Below are positions 1 through 11,589 of a stretch of DNA of 64,000 bases, piece by piece. Where the stretch lies: NCBI GenBank assembly GCA_947652115.1, contig OX393574.1, forward strand, positions 12,487,654 through 12,551,653, read 5' to 3'. A model generated the notes under the pieces. It did not search any database. It saw only the letters and a list, made by a program, of their open reading frames with translations, and was not told the origin of the DNA. The stretch comes from Blastomussa wellsi. Taxonomy: Eukaryota; Cnidaria; Anthozoa; Scleractinia; Plerogyridae. A program made the position numbers and the translations under genes. Numbering within the stretch: position 1 is the stretch's first letter; each line of letters starts with the position of its first letter.

Positions 1-53
1 AGCAGTGCTGAAGTAATTGTTTTTTTAATATATCGATCTTCTTTTCTCTGCAG

Positions 54-137
54 ACATGTAGCATTTTCTACACTAAGAGGTTCTGCATATCTTGTGTTGA
101 GAAAAACATGGGAGAATTCCCTGATGAGATCCACAAG
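54..137 (+). CDS. internal exon of an unidentified Cys-rich protein (partial gene)
   Basis: An 84-nt open stretch sits between a pyrimidine-rich acceptor (TTTTCTCTGCAG) and a donor (AAG|GTAAAATG), so it begins and ends in phase 0. It reads TCSIFYTKRFCISCVEKNMG and then EFPDEIHK. The spacing of the cysteines (C, then FCxxC) recalls part of a zinc-binding module such as a PHD/ADD or treble-clef finger, but 28 residues are too few to name a family. The start of the gene lies left of the window. No following exon could be found with confidence in the next 8 kb. Confidence 0.4.
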
Positions 138-205
138 GTAAAATGAAACAAACTCTTTGAGCATTGAATAAGTTTCTACTTATTATAACTGTTTTGGTGT
201 TACTG

Positions 206-549
206 TTAAAGGCCATTTCCAGTCCGTACTGCGCAGGATTTGTTTACATTTCTGTTTTGAATTTGTTGATACGTTACACTTCGGTAACTGCATACATGAA
301 GTTTTTGAGTCCGCCATCGCGGGTCGTTTTGTTTGGGAGTAAGCAATGAGCTGAAACTTTGGTTTGGAATATTGTCGAGGTTCGTCTACTCTTTATTATT
401 GTTTTGCAAGGATATCAGATGTTAATAAGGAAGAAAAAGGTAAGCTTTTACCCGTAATTTTCATTTTGGTTTGTTTGCTTTTCATCGTGCGAGACTCAAT
501 AAACATTACAGGTGGAGATTGCGCAGTACGGACTGGAAATGGCCTTTAA
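206..549. mobile_element. TTAA-flanked MITE with 25-bp terminal inverted repeats
   Basis: The arms at 210-234 and 521-545 are exact reverse complements (AGGCCATTTCCAGTCCGTAC onward). Each is bordered by TTAA, at 206-209 and 546-549. A TTAA target duplication is the hallmark of piggyBac-type transposition. The 336-bp interior encodes no transposase, so it would be a non-autonomous copy. The small open frames inside it are not genes. Confidence 0.8.
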
Positions 550-3080
550 TATCCATTTTTTTGAGATATTTGTAAGAAGAGGGAATACATATTGGGGTGT
601 ACATTTTACATCTTGAAGTCCTTGAACAAACTATTCAATTTCAATAAAATGCTTTACATTTCTCTTGCTCAGCGACACAAAGGGTATTTAACAAATTTTG
701 TTTCAAGAAGTTGTAAAATGTAAAAACAAAAAGGGAAATCAAAAGCATTACTCAACATAAATTGATAGAAACGTCGCTGTTAGCACTGATGTTTGATATG
801 TGGTGGTCAACAGTCATCAACGGGTCCATGTCTGTTAAATAAATATTTGAACCAAGTTTGCCCTGATTAGAAGAAAGTTGAGGGACGCGAAGAGATGCAA
901 AAGAGAAACAAGATTGAGAAAGCTATTTGTAAATTACCTTATTAATTCAAGGAAACCTATGGATGTTACTTTTCTAATACTCCATTTAACAACAACAAGG
1001 TTTATTTGTACTGTGAAAGTAGCTTAATACTAATTACAAAATAACCGAATTAAAAATACAAACAGTAACTGGTCAGTAAACCATGTTTAATTTAAAAAAT
1101 AAAATTCTGGTGTTCCGGTGTTCCGTGTTCCGGGGTTTTCCGGTGTTCCAGTGTTCCTGATTTTAGTACATGCCAGTTTTTAAAAGAAACAGATGACTGA
1201 AAGACTGAATTTACATACACCTTATTCCAAAATGGTTATCATATTAATATTCTTTTGTTGGCATTCAAATTAGCCCTTCTTGCCTCGTTTTTAAGCTCAA
1301 AAATCAAAAGAATATTTTATCTTGAAGGAGGCAACAAGAGCCAGTTTGTACGTGTATAAATCAGAGGCCATTTTCGAATAAGGTGTATAGGGCTCAATAA
1401 AGTACCAATGTGTGCTTTCTTTGTGCCAGATTTGAAGTCGACAAACATCACTTTAAATACGTAGCTTTCTTTGAAGAAACCTGTTTTCAACCGTGTGGCG
1501 GAACTTCTTTTACCAGTATAAAACGTGGGCAGCTTTGGTGCGATTAGCGCGGCTAGAAACCAAATAAAATCGAAAATTAGTAAAGATGTTTGCGAATGAC
1601 CGATTAGGGACGACAATCGTGAAAAACATTTCAAGGTTCACCACCTGTGTTACAGAACCATTGTCTTACCGGAAGGAAATCGGGATGCCGGAAGGAACTT
1701 CTGCGGAATAATTAGAAAGAAAGTGAACTGGAATATTAAAAGGAAATACGGATTCCGGAAGGAAAATGCGCGTGTAATTTGAGACAAATGAAACGCTTCG
1801 TTTGTTTTTATATGGTAAATTTCCTATGAGCTTTTGTCTTCTTTGACAATGTGTGACGCGCGGGACGCGCGATATTGGATGCGCGAAGTGCCGATAGCGC
1901 GCGCGAGTCTCGCGAGTCCGCAAACCACCCTTTCCGAGACGAGAACTAATGTTTTGGTATTGTTTCTCTCTAATCCCAGATTTCTTTCGGAAGCCGCAGA
2001 CTTCGACTGTTTTACAGTCAATCAGTTTTACCCGCAAACAGCAAACTTATTTTCCCGCGAACAGCAAAAATCCATGTATGGCGTCTGTCGTTGATCGTTC
2101 CTGCGTGAAATTGAGTGGTCTCTCACGTCTGCTGACAGCTTTTCCAGTTTGCGATTATTCAATTTTAAATTTGAGACTAAGGAGCAAGCTGGCGTTTTCC
2201 TCCGCTAAGGCATCTTGTCTTAAAACTCTGTTTTACTGGATCATTTTAATGTCAGGTGGCAATTGAGGGTCTGAAAATTGACCTTTTGTTTGGGCTAAAA
2301 AAGTGCTGAGGTTTCCATTATCAACAGTGATAGCTTCCTCATGACTGTCTTAATTTATTTTGTTTTTCTATTATTTCTGTTATAGGATTTGCAAAGAAGA
2401 AACGTTTCAGGCAGTTAGTTAATACGTTTCTGCTCTGGGGAGAAGTATTCTAAACTGCGTCAACCGCTGCAATAGAAGAGACTCTCTCAAGGCTGTTACG
2501 ACCTCAGACGGGGTTTATGTCTTGTGCCGTATATGGAACTAAAACTTCAACATCTGGGCTGAGACATTCATCATGGTTAGCATTTGTGCGATTGTGTCTA
2601 CTCGGGAAGTTTTTTAAAATTATGTTTTCGAGGACAGTTTTGAACGTTGTACCGGCTGTCTACGTCATGAATGGCTGACGCGAATTCAAAATTAATTCCT
2701 TAGTTATTAAAATTTGTGAATCGTAATACGCTTGTTTTCCCCATTAGCACTTCTTAAGTGCTTTTCTATGTCGCTGAACATTTCTTTGTATTGCAGCTTT
2801 GCAATAGGTTGACGGCCAATTCTCGCTGATCAGTTATCTAACATGAAACTATGCGATTTGCCAGAACTATGTTGATGCCTCCTCCCTTATCCCATCGGGT
2901 AGAGAGTAGTGGACTTATATATTGTTAAGAAAAGAGAAGTTCTAGGTCATGAATGGAATAATTTTAAAAGAAATGACGAAATACGTAGTCAGTAACCCAT
3001 CACTTCATCTATTCGTCTCTGAACTTTGAGCATCGAACCATGTCATCCTTTATTATACAACTTAGATTTACCGACTTAAC
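550..3080. other. no gene recognised
   Basis: AT-rich sequence with only short, unsupported open frames. It contains a short GTGTTCC-type tract near 1.1 kb, a CGGAAGGA-rich patch near 1670-1770, and a locally GC/CpG-rich patch near 1850-1930 (GCGCGCGAGTCTCGCGAG). I see no domain and no convincing splice-bounded exon. Confidence 0.4.
1110..1159 (+). repeat. short GTGTTCC-type tandem repeat
   Basis: Imperfect reiteration of GTGTTCCG / GGTGTTCC over about 50 bp. It is a simple-sequence tract with no other signal. Confidence 0.6.
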
Positions 3081-3084
3081 TGAG

Positions 3085-3720
3085 ATCAGTTTCAAAACAA
3101 AAGCACATTTGAAGCAATCGCTCTTGCCATGGTTACAGACAATCGCCAAGGTCACAGACGATCGAGCGAACCAATCACAACTCAAAGCCATTGCATGCCG
3201 CCGCCGCAAAACGCGGGAAAACATGCACGAGAGGGTCACGATTTGTTTCGGGCGTACAGCTGATGCAATGAAAAAGTGGCACGAGATGTTTCAACCAATC
3301 ACTGGAACCGAAGCAACTGAAAACCTCTCTATGGGAGATAATTACGGAACAGACTGTAGACAGGTCGTTGAGAATAGTACATCCCATCTCGTTTTACAAA
3401 CATTGCACGTCTTCAGTGCTTACTATTATTGTTCTGGAGGTTCTAATGCTAGTGAACTGGACGTTAGAAATGGAAAAGAACGTTTTTGTGTGCTGTACGT
3501 TTCTCGCTGTGCAACTTGCGGCAAAGAATCCGATCACGCACGCTTTTACCATGCGCAATTCCCGTTTAATTGCGAAAGATTACGAAACTTTTATTTTTAG
3601 AGATCGCGAAATTTTTGCTGAAGGTGTCAAAGTTAATGACAGTGAAGGATTGGCTGAAATGACAAACATTAAGCACCCTTCATTTTCAGTTCATTCCCTG
3701 GGAAAATGTTAGACTTCTGA
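3085..3720 (+). repeat. dispersed repeat (CCAATCA / GCGGGAAAAC family), copy 1
   Basis: Shares a series of collinear blocks with 4010-4715: AAACAAAAGCAC, GAACCAATCA, CGCGGGAAAACA, CAACCAATCACTG, CGGAACAGACTGT, CCCATCTC, GACGTTAGAA and TGGGAAAATGTTAGAC. The two copies form a diverged direct duplication about 0.3 kb apart. The CCAATCA-to-CCAATCACTG core (about 200 bp) recurs three more times in the window. The 186-aa frame at 3040-3600 lies across the repeat and is not counted as a gene. Confidence 0.75.
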
Positions 3721-4009
3721 GTTATTTAACCGTTGAGTTTTATCTGCCAGAACGCTGGTTTACTAGTCGAAATGTCAATCCCAATAAAATGTATCCAAAA
3801 CCAGGTGCCGCAGAACTATGGCCGCCCTAGAAAGACGTCTGAAATTCAAGTACGCGCATCTCCTTGGTACTTGAGAACCGACAAAGAAATTTGCCATAGT
3901 GCTTCTAACGTCTTGTGACTCTCAGCCTGGGATAATTTGACTTTATACTGATAAAACTCGCAATGTGGTTACAAGTAAAAATAAGAGCTAAAATTTAAAG
4001 AATTGACTA

Positions 4010-4715
4010 TTAAGATCAGTTTCCAAAACAAAAGCACAAGCAATCACTTTGGCCAATCACCAAATAAACACAATCCTGTGAACCAATCAAAACTTTTAAA
4101 AGCAAACACGTGCAGCCGACGCGTGTACACAAAGCGCGGAAAAACGTGCACGTGCGAGTCACTTCTGGTTGAATGAGAAAGTGGAGTGAGGTGTTCCAAC
4201 CAATCACTGAGCGCCGTAATGTTAAACCAAAGAAACTGAAAACCGCTCTTTCTGGGAAACAATAGTCGAACAGACTGTTGACAAGTCGTTCAGATCAGAG
4301 CAGTATACGGTCGTATACCCCATCTCACTTTACAAACATGGCACGCCTTTTAAAAAGTGCTTACTATATTGGTGATCTGGCAGGTTTAAACAATCTTTTA
4401 AAATCACTGTAAGTGCAACGCTAGTCAACTAGACGTTAGAACTGCAAAAGAACGAAAACTTTTTGACAGTGAGTGTTCTGTTAGACGCTGTGCCACTTAA
4501 ATCAATTTTACAGACAATCAGATCACACACACGCGTTTACCACGCACAAAACCCGTGTGATTACGAGATTACCAAGCTTCTATTTTAAAGATCGCAAAAT
4601 TTTGACTGAATGTGTCAAAGTAATGGCAATGGAGAATTGGGTGAAATATAAAATGAGAAACATTGAGCACCCTTCGTTTCAATTTAGAACCTGGGAAATG
4701 TTAGACTGACTTAAG
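4010..4715 (+). repeat. dispersed repeat (CCAATCA / GCGGGAAAAC family), copy 2
   Basis: Collinear with copy 1 at 3085-3720 over roughly 650-700 bp, with frequent substitutions and small indels. It contains GTGAACCAATCAAAAC, AAAGCGCGGAAAAACGTG and CAACCAATCACTGAGCG. No coding capacity is conserved between the copies. Confidence 0.75.
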
Positions 4716-5689
4716 AAATTTTGGTGTTAAGTTTTAACTAACTGCAGCTCTTTCCCTATGAAAGACAAGATGACTTGTCCAAAAATTATAGACCCAGAGT
4801 GAGTTCTAGAACGCCATAGAAAACTGAGCGACCATCATCGCACGTGCCTTTCAAATGTCACGTTACAATGTTAACTTCCGGGTTTGCGTCAGCCGCTGGA
4901 ACGCTGGCAACGGTACCGAAGTCACCATGGAATAGATTATTTACAAAAGATTGAGGTAAATAAAAACCAAAGCACTCAGAGAGTAAGAATCTTTCGAATC
5001 CTTTATTTTACAGTTTTGCTTTGAAATACACCAAGGCAGTTGTGCTTAAGTGTGGATCGCGTGACTTTGATAGTCGAATCTCGTGATATCTCGTGATTTG
5101 CAAATGGCGCTTCAATTGATTCATTAATACACGCTAGACTCGGAAAATTAACATGCTTTTTAAAAACGGGCTCAAATTTTACATAGTGTGCATTTTTGTA
5201 TCGAATGATAACATAATTTCGGTGAACAGTCGAACATAACTTCATTCGAGCTGATGATTGTAATATCTCCCCTTGTATCTGGCCTTTGATATTGAAAATT
5301 CATTGTTTGCACGCTTTCCGAGAAAGAACGGAAGTTACAATTTATAGTAAAGCTGACACGCTTCGTCGCACGAAAATTTGTGATGGACTTCACCGTTGTG
5401 CTACAAATGGTTTGTGCGATCAGTTTTCATCGGGGTTACATGTAAACAAAGGGCGTCAGTTAGATAGTTTTGGAAGCTCCGTGAAAAGAGAATTTGAATT
5501 TCCCTCGTCGCTGAGTCCTTTAATGAAATTGTTGATTTCGTTTAGTGTTGTTTATAATACGTGTATATTCGAATAACTTGGCAAAGCTGTTTTAAAAGTT
5601 TACACATAGCATTTATCTTTGCTTTGCAGGAAAAGCTTATTTTGTTTAAAAGCAATTTTGAACGTTAGCTGAACATAACGAATGATTTA
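4716..5689. other. no gene recognised
   Basis: Contains small open frames on both strands (longest about 96 codons) with no recognisable domain and no good splice context. Nothing is called. Confidence 0.4.
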
Positions 5690-6173
5690 TTGAGTCGCAG
5701 TAAGTTCGAATTAAGGCTAGCAATTGCGTTATTTCAGACTTTAGTACTAGTACTCTCCAAAGTACAAAGTTTTTCTATCGCATTAAAATCAACGGTTCAA
5801 AGGGTTGCTTCAAGTAAAGTGGTAAAAGAAGCGACTTGTATCAAGAGCGAACTTTCGCTGATCAAGCCTTTTGTAACTGAATTGCAATTAGCGATGCTCC
5901 GAACAGGAACTTGTTGAAATAGCTTGACAATAGAGCTTTAGCGAAACAGGAAAAATCACACATACTGGAACTCTCTGGAAGCCTATGGAGGTCCAAAAGT
6001 ACAGTGCGGATTCTACGACATCCTTTTGGACGACGAATATCTGTGGAAGACCGACGACTTCGCACAAACGCAGTCGTCAGCCAACGGCTAGACATTGTAA
6101 TGGATTCACCTCAAACGTCAGCTCTGAAGAGAAGAAAAGCTTTTCAATCTGTTTGAACGGCTTGGAAGGTAAG
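5690..6173 (+). other. patch of protein-like open frames, possibly an unknown or decayed exon
   Basis: A frame at 5690-5917 reads into IKSELSLIKPFVTELQLAML and stops. After a +1 shift, a second open stretch (about 5923-6160) contains SVEDRRLRTNAVVSQRLDIV and MDSPQTSALKRRKAF. The patch ends in a donor-like CTTGGAAG|GTAAGC at 6173. The composition looks protein-like, but the frame breaks once and no family is recognised. It could be a broken lineage-specific gene, a mis-framed exon pair, or chance. Confidence 0.15.
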
Positions 6174-7984
6174 CAAGCTCATGTTTAAGAACATACTAAT
6201 TTGAAATCGCGATTATAACACCAGTGTTGATAGCTAGGTTAAATACAAATTAAAGCTTGTTTGAAAGAGTAAACCTCATTTTATTCCACTTCCGTGTTTT
6301 CAATAACAACGTTAGGTCTTTGAGAGAAACCTATTTTCATGTTAGATTTGCTCCTTGTTCAGAATCAGAGCATACATAGCTAGGACCAAATAGTTTGTAC
6401 CGTCCTAGCGTTAGTCGTACGAGGCGTTCTTCGAAAAATATATGTGCCACTTTTCCGTCGCTTCTAAAATAACCCACGTATAAGATCGCTAATATCCGAT
6501 CTGCAGTCAGAAACTGTCGACCGCGCAAATTTGAACGCTATTTTCGAGCTTGGCCGTGAATTTCTCTTAACGACCGACCCACGCATGAACCCATTGCTCC
6601 GTTGGCTTCCGCGATTTGATTTTCGTTTTAACTCTGGGCAGCTATTTAATCGCTTTTGCTGTCGTCAATACATGTATAGCATTTACTAGACATAAACATT
6701 TATACTGGACCTCCATCGCGTTGTGTGAGTCCGCTTTGAAGCTTTAACAAGGTGTAAATCAGTATTAGTCATTAAACATGGCTCGCAGAGAGGTTTAGAA
6801 GCGGTCCACATACTAGTTATATTAACGCGTTATTTCGTTGAGTCCAGCGGCTGATAGAAAGGTCAAAGGCACACATTTTTGCGACGAGATTCAAGAAGAT
6901 TTAATACAACACTAGGCATGATCGATATACAGTCTCGGTATTACTTTACAAAACATCACTGTTTACTGCACGCCCTCTGAACCTGTTCATTAAGTTGAAA
7001 AGATAAACCTGCTGTTTTCTCCAACGCTACTTTTCTTACAAGATAAATTTCTATATAAGAATTACAGAGTATTGACGTACAATACTAAATTTTGGATTTA
7101 TAGTTCAGGCCTGCTACACGTCCTAACAAGTGTTTCTGAGCAAAGCGTGAAGTTTTTCGTTAATATTCCTCTAGCGAGCTTTACAACCGAACTGTAATCA
7201 CCTGATATACTTTAAATGTTAAGCGCGATAATAGTTTACACGATGTTTTAGTCAGATCAAGAACTGCTTATACTCGAGAGCTAAAAAATGTTATGCATGC
7301 GTCTAGATCTGTTAGAGCTTTCCATATCGCTCGATCGACCCCTCCCAAATTCGATGCGTGTTACGGTCCCCCGCTTTCGTTGTTGAATTGTCCAAAGGAA
7401 ACTGAAATTCGCGCTAACTATTAGAAATAAGTCGACGGTCACCATGTTTTTTAAAACTCTCTGATTCGGACATCAAGCACTGCTCACAAGTTTCCCTTTC
7501 GGCTACTTAGAATTACTCATGCTTGTTTGTAAATGCGATTTTGCTTGTGGAGAACAGGTTTGGGTTATCGTAAACTACGGTTGAATTGTTATTGTTGGAT
7601 GCTAAAGGGGTCAAGTATTCACGAAAATATACCTTAACACTGTTTAAAGATACTGAGCTAACACGCTGTTCTCAGAAGCGAACTGAAATATTGCACCTTT
7701 TTTTTATTACCAAAAGCCCTCTCAGTTGCCTCTGATCTACCATACCAAACCATTTCCTATGTAATGGGTGTTATTAGAAAGGCGGACAAGCACCTCCTTT
7801 GGAAGAGATTAAAAGCCACTACTTTTTTTGATATACTCAAATTCTGAATATGAATGATTCAAATCAGAGTGGACTGACGTCCTTACCAAATCTCGATAGC
7901 TAACAACGAAACTGGAAACAAAGTTTGTCTTACGTGTAAGGTTAGGCAATTCACGTTCTGTTACATAATAGGGCCAAATTATTT
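6174..7984. other. no gene recognised
   Basis: About 1.8 kb with no open frame above roughly 63 codons and no recognised repeat or RNA gene. Confidence 0.4.
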
Positions 7985-8192
7985 TCTGCTTTTCTTTCTC
8001 CTCGGTCCTAGTTTTTAATCTCTTTTTATCTCACCCATTTTATCGTACTTTCTTAAAGTTTCTTAGTTGTAACTTTCGTAATTATTTTTAGCTTTATATA
8101 TCAAACATTTTTATTACTGTAATTATTAATTGTCACTGAAAAGCCCTCTTAGGGAGTGTCAATAAAGTTTGTATTGTATTGTATTGTATAAT
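7985..8192 (+). mobile_element. probable 3' end of a truncated non-LTR retrotransposon
   Basis: A T-rich stretch leads into AGCCCTCTTAGGGAGTGTC, AATAAAGTTTG and a short (TATTG)n tail (TATTGTATTGTATTGTA). A 3' end made of a hairpin-like block followed by a short tandem tail is typical of CR1/L2-like LINEs and of the SINEs that borrow their tails. No reverse-transcriptase reading frame is left upstream, so this would be a dead 5'-truncated copy. Confidence 0.4.
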
Positions 8193-8934
8193 ATCTAACA
8201 AAGTTGTTTTGTTTTGCAGTTAATTCTAGCTTTATAAATATATACACAGGATAAATGTACTGAATTCGCCTCCTCTATACGTCAGAACTTTTATTAATTG
8301 CATTTATCACACCCGGTACATGATCATACGTGTTTTTATGTGACCAAACATGTTATACAAACTTGATCTCAGGTGGTACGTTCGTTTTAGAGATCCCGAG
8401 ATAACGTTAAAACATGTATTTTAAATTGTGCATTCTATGTTCTTTTTAAAATGAAGACGGCATAACAGAGTTTTGTTAAAATAATGCTTAGTTCTTCTGC
8501 TGTTGTACATTGGACAGAGTTCTAGCGTCTCACGAGATAACCACGAGCCCCGGCAAGTCAAGCTTAAGTCACGAGTCAGTCTGTCTTGCTTGCATTCTTT
8601 GGAAAAGGGCATAAGATTACAAAACATTAAGAATCACGTACTAAATAAAAGTTAGTCCAGTTTTAAGTGGCATCAGAAGTGCCAAATTCTTCGAAAGATT
8701 CGTTTAAGCCAGGTTTGTTTTGTCTATTTGCATGGCTCTTGAGTCGCAGTCTCGCCTTTGACTGATCCCACAACTTTTTTGAGAAACCACCCGTTCTCAT
8801 CTGATCGCTTATCATTAGAACAAGTTTAACCCGATCGGGCAGGTTAGTACTTTAATTGATGACCAACTGGAAATTTGTTGGCCTTCCTTTTCTCCTTTTC
8901 TTTTCGCCTATGTTTACATAAATACCATTTCAGG
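8193..8934. other. no gene recognised
   Basis: No supported feature was seen. The stretch ends in an acceptor-like ATTTCAG at 8934. Confidence 0.35.
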
Positions 8935-9036
8935 TCGGTCCTTTGTCATTCTGACGGTTTCTTTTGATCTCGGCCATGGCCATTTTCTGGGCACTAAATG
9001 CCCCTGTAGACTACACGATGGAGCACCCAGATCTAG
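8935..9036 (+). CDS. candidate first coding exon (perhaps of the helicase gene)
   Basis: An acceptor-like ATTTCAG precedes 8935. An ATG at 8976 in a favourable context (CGGCCATGG) opens MAIFWALNAPVDYTMEHPDL, and a good donor (CTAG|GTGAGT) follows at 9037. The 61 coding bases end in phase 1, which fits the exon at 16271 and would give a 1,029-residue helicase-family protein. Against this, the intron would be 7.2 kb and contain a large satellite, a second in-phase start exists at 16091, and no homology supports the peptide. It could equally belong to an undetected gene. Confidence 0.35.
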
Positions 9037-10140
9037 GTGAGTCTGTTGCTAACTGTCAACTAAAGACATTATTTTCTTTTTTGCACAATTTTTATTTTTT
9101 ATATAATATCTTTTCATACATATTCCAAAAAAGAAAGTAACAAATCTTTTCGCTTGTCTCGAGGTTAACTCGTGATTCGTGGTTAAATTCGGCTCGCGCT
9201 TAGCTTGTGTAAGGACCAAACACAAAAAAAAATGATTGACCCAAAAGTTCCTGCTTTTCTTTTTAAACACAAGAAGAAAAAAAGTGCTCTTGACTCGAGG
9301 CTGACTCGTGACCCGAGTGTCCTGCTTTCTGTCTAAAGTAGTGATTGCAAATATCCGATTACGTTTTAACAAGTTTTTCACAAGAAGGATTTCACTAAAT
9401 ATACACGATAATTTATATTTCAAACCTTTTTGTAAGATGTTTTGTAAAAACAATTTATTCTATTTTACCTCGCTAACAACTGGCTGACAAAAGTTTCGAA
9501 TCATCTCAAATACAAAAGAAAGCAAAACATGTTAAGGGAGTGTTTGTAGCTACATTGCAGCTAATATGAAATCCTAACGTTATAACTTGAACGTAGAAAA
9601 AAATGATTTACGGATTTTCTCGGATATTTCCAGCTGACCAATTCTCGTTAGCTTTTCATCAGCCTTGGAGTGCTTTATTGCGTTAGAAAAAGCAATTATA
9701 CTATTTCTCAAGGAAGGAGAGAATATTCGTTAAAAGAGATCGTGGTATATTTTTCAAGCTCTGTTAATGTTTTCCTGTACAAATAATGTGGGTCAAAGAG
9801 GTTGAGATTGTACTTTTTCAATTCTTAACAGCATTGTGGAATTAAATGGAGAACTGTTATGTTTAACGACAAGACAGCAGTTAAAATGTAAATGGATGTC
9901 GAGTGAGATGATGATAGGGAAGGCTGGGTAGAGAGTTGTTTCATCTTCTTAAATTTCAGTGAGACATAAATACAGCTGCAAGGATAGGCCTGTGTTATAA
10001 TTTCATCATCTATAAGATAAGCGAATATCTTGCCTTTTTACCGTGGAATTAATAATCGAAACTCAGTATTCCAATGATTTATGTAAGTCATCAAGCTGGA
10101 ATCATAGATGCTATAAATGTTATATATTATATAAGTTCTC
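9037..10140. other. no feature recognised (possible intron)
   Basis: AT-rich, with no coding signal on either strand. A 134-codon minus-strand frame at 9049-9453 is Lys/Phe-rich low-complexity translation and is not called. Confidence 0.4.
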
Positions 10141-11473
10141 ATCTTACCTTACCTCACGTGCACCTCACCTTACCTCGATCACCTCACCACGCCTCACCTT
10201 TACATATCTTACCCTACCTTACTTATCTTACCCTACCTTACTTATCTTACCCTACCTTACTTATCTTACCCTACCTTACTTATCTTACCCTACCTTACTT
10301 ATCTTACCCTACCTTACTTATCTTACCCTACCTTACTTATCTTACCATACCTTACTTATCTTACCATACCTTACTTATCTTACCATACCTTACTTATCTT
10401 ACCCTACCTTACTTATCTTACCCTACCTTACTTATCTTACCATACCTTTCTTTCTTACCATACCTTACTTATCTTACCATACCTTACTTATCTTACCATA
10501 CCTTACTTATCTTACCATACCTTACTTATCTTACCATACCTTACTTATCTTACCGTACCTTACTTATCTTACCATACCTTACTTATCTTACCCTACCTTA
10601 CTTATCTTACCCTACCTTACTTATCTTACCCTACCTTACTTATCTTACCCTACCTTATTTATCTTACCCTACCTTACCTTACTTATCTTACCCTACCTTA
10701 CCTCACTTATCTTACCCTACCTTACCTTATTTATCTTACCCTACCATACCTTGCTTATCTTACCCTACCTTAATTATCTTAACCTACCTTACCTTACTTA
10801 TCTTACCCTACATTACCTTATTTATCTTACCCTACCTTACCTTACTTATCTTACCCTACCTTACCTTACTTATCTTACCATACCTTACCTTACTTATCTT
10901 ACCATACCTTACCTTACTTATCTTACCCTACCTTACCTTACTTATCTTACCATACCTTACCTTACTTATCTTACCATACCTTACCTTACTTATCTTACCC
11001 TACCTTACCTTACTTATCTTACCCTACCTTACTTATCTTACCCTACCTTACCTTACTTATCTTACCCTACCTTACTTATCTTACCCTACCTTACTTATCT
11101 TACCATACCTTACCTTACTTATCTTACCATACCTTACCTTACTTATCTTACCCTACCTTACCTTACTTATCTTACCCTACCTTACTTATCTTACCCTACC
11201 TTACTTATCTTACCCTACCTTACCTTACTTATCTTACCCTACCTTACCTTACTTATCTTACCCTACCTTACTTATCTTACCATACCTTACCTTGCTTATC
11301 TTACCATACCTTACCTTACTTATCTTACCCTACCTTACCTTACTTATCTTACCCTACCTTACCTTACTTATCTTACCCTACCTTATCTTACTTATCTTAC
11401 CATACCTTACCTTACTTATCTTTCCATACCTTACCTTACTTATCTTTCCATACCTTACCTTACTTATCTTAAT
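10141..11473 (+). repeat. TTACC-based satellite, 19-bp then 24-bp units
   Basis: Uninterrupted tandem array built from TTACC/TTATC pentamers. From about 10200 to 10660 the unit is mostly 19 bp (CTTATCTTACCCTACCTTA). From about 10660 onward an extra CTTAC is added, giving about 24 bp. The + strand is almost free of G over 1.3 kb. Variant positions (CCCTACC versus CCATACC) form runs of like units, as expected from local unit duplication. The array keeps two frames open for 495 and 565 codons (Leu/Pro/Tyr/Thr only). These are artefacts. Confidence 0.97.
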
Positions 11474-11589
11474 TATCGATTTATCGATTCGCTCCGACGA
11501 AGGGCTAACGCTCGAAACGTCAGCACTTGAATCTCTTTACGGTGGCCAATTGACATTATCAACCCAGTTGATAAAACCAAATTATATTG
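11474..11589 (+). mobile_element. non-satellite module interrupting the array (also at 60.1 kb)
   Basis: About 115 bp of unique sequence (GACGAAGGGCTAACGCTCGA, then CTTTACGGTGGCCAATTGAC, CCCAGTTGATAAAACC) splits the satellite. Nearly the same sequence occurs at 60104-60210 inside an intron of the FGD-type gene, so it is a dispersed element rather than diverged satellite. I recognise the GAAGGGCTAACGCTCGAAACG motif as common in coral genomes, but cannot name a family. Confidence 0.7.

Noticed and set aside
3040..3600. 186-codon frame
   Set aside because: It overlaps dispersed repeat copy 1 and is not preserved in the neighbouring copy 2.
9049..9453. 134-codon minus-strand frame
   Set aside because: Lys/Phe/Leu-rich translation of AT-rich DNA with no domain or splice context.
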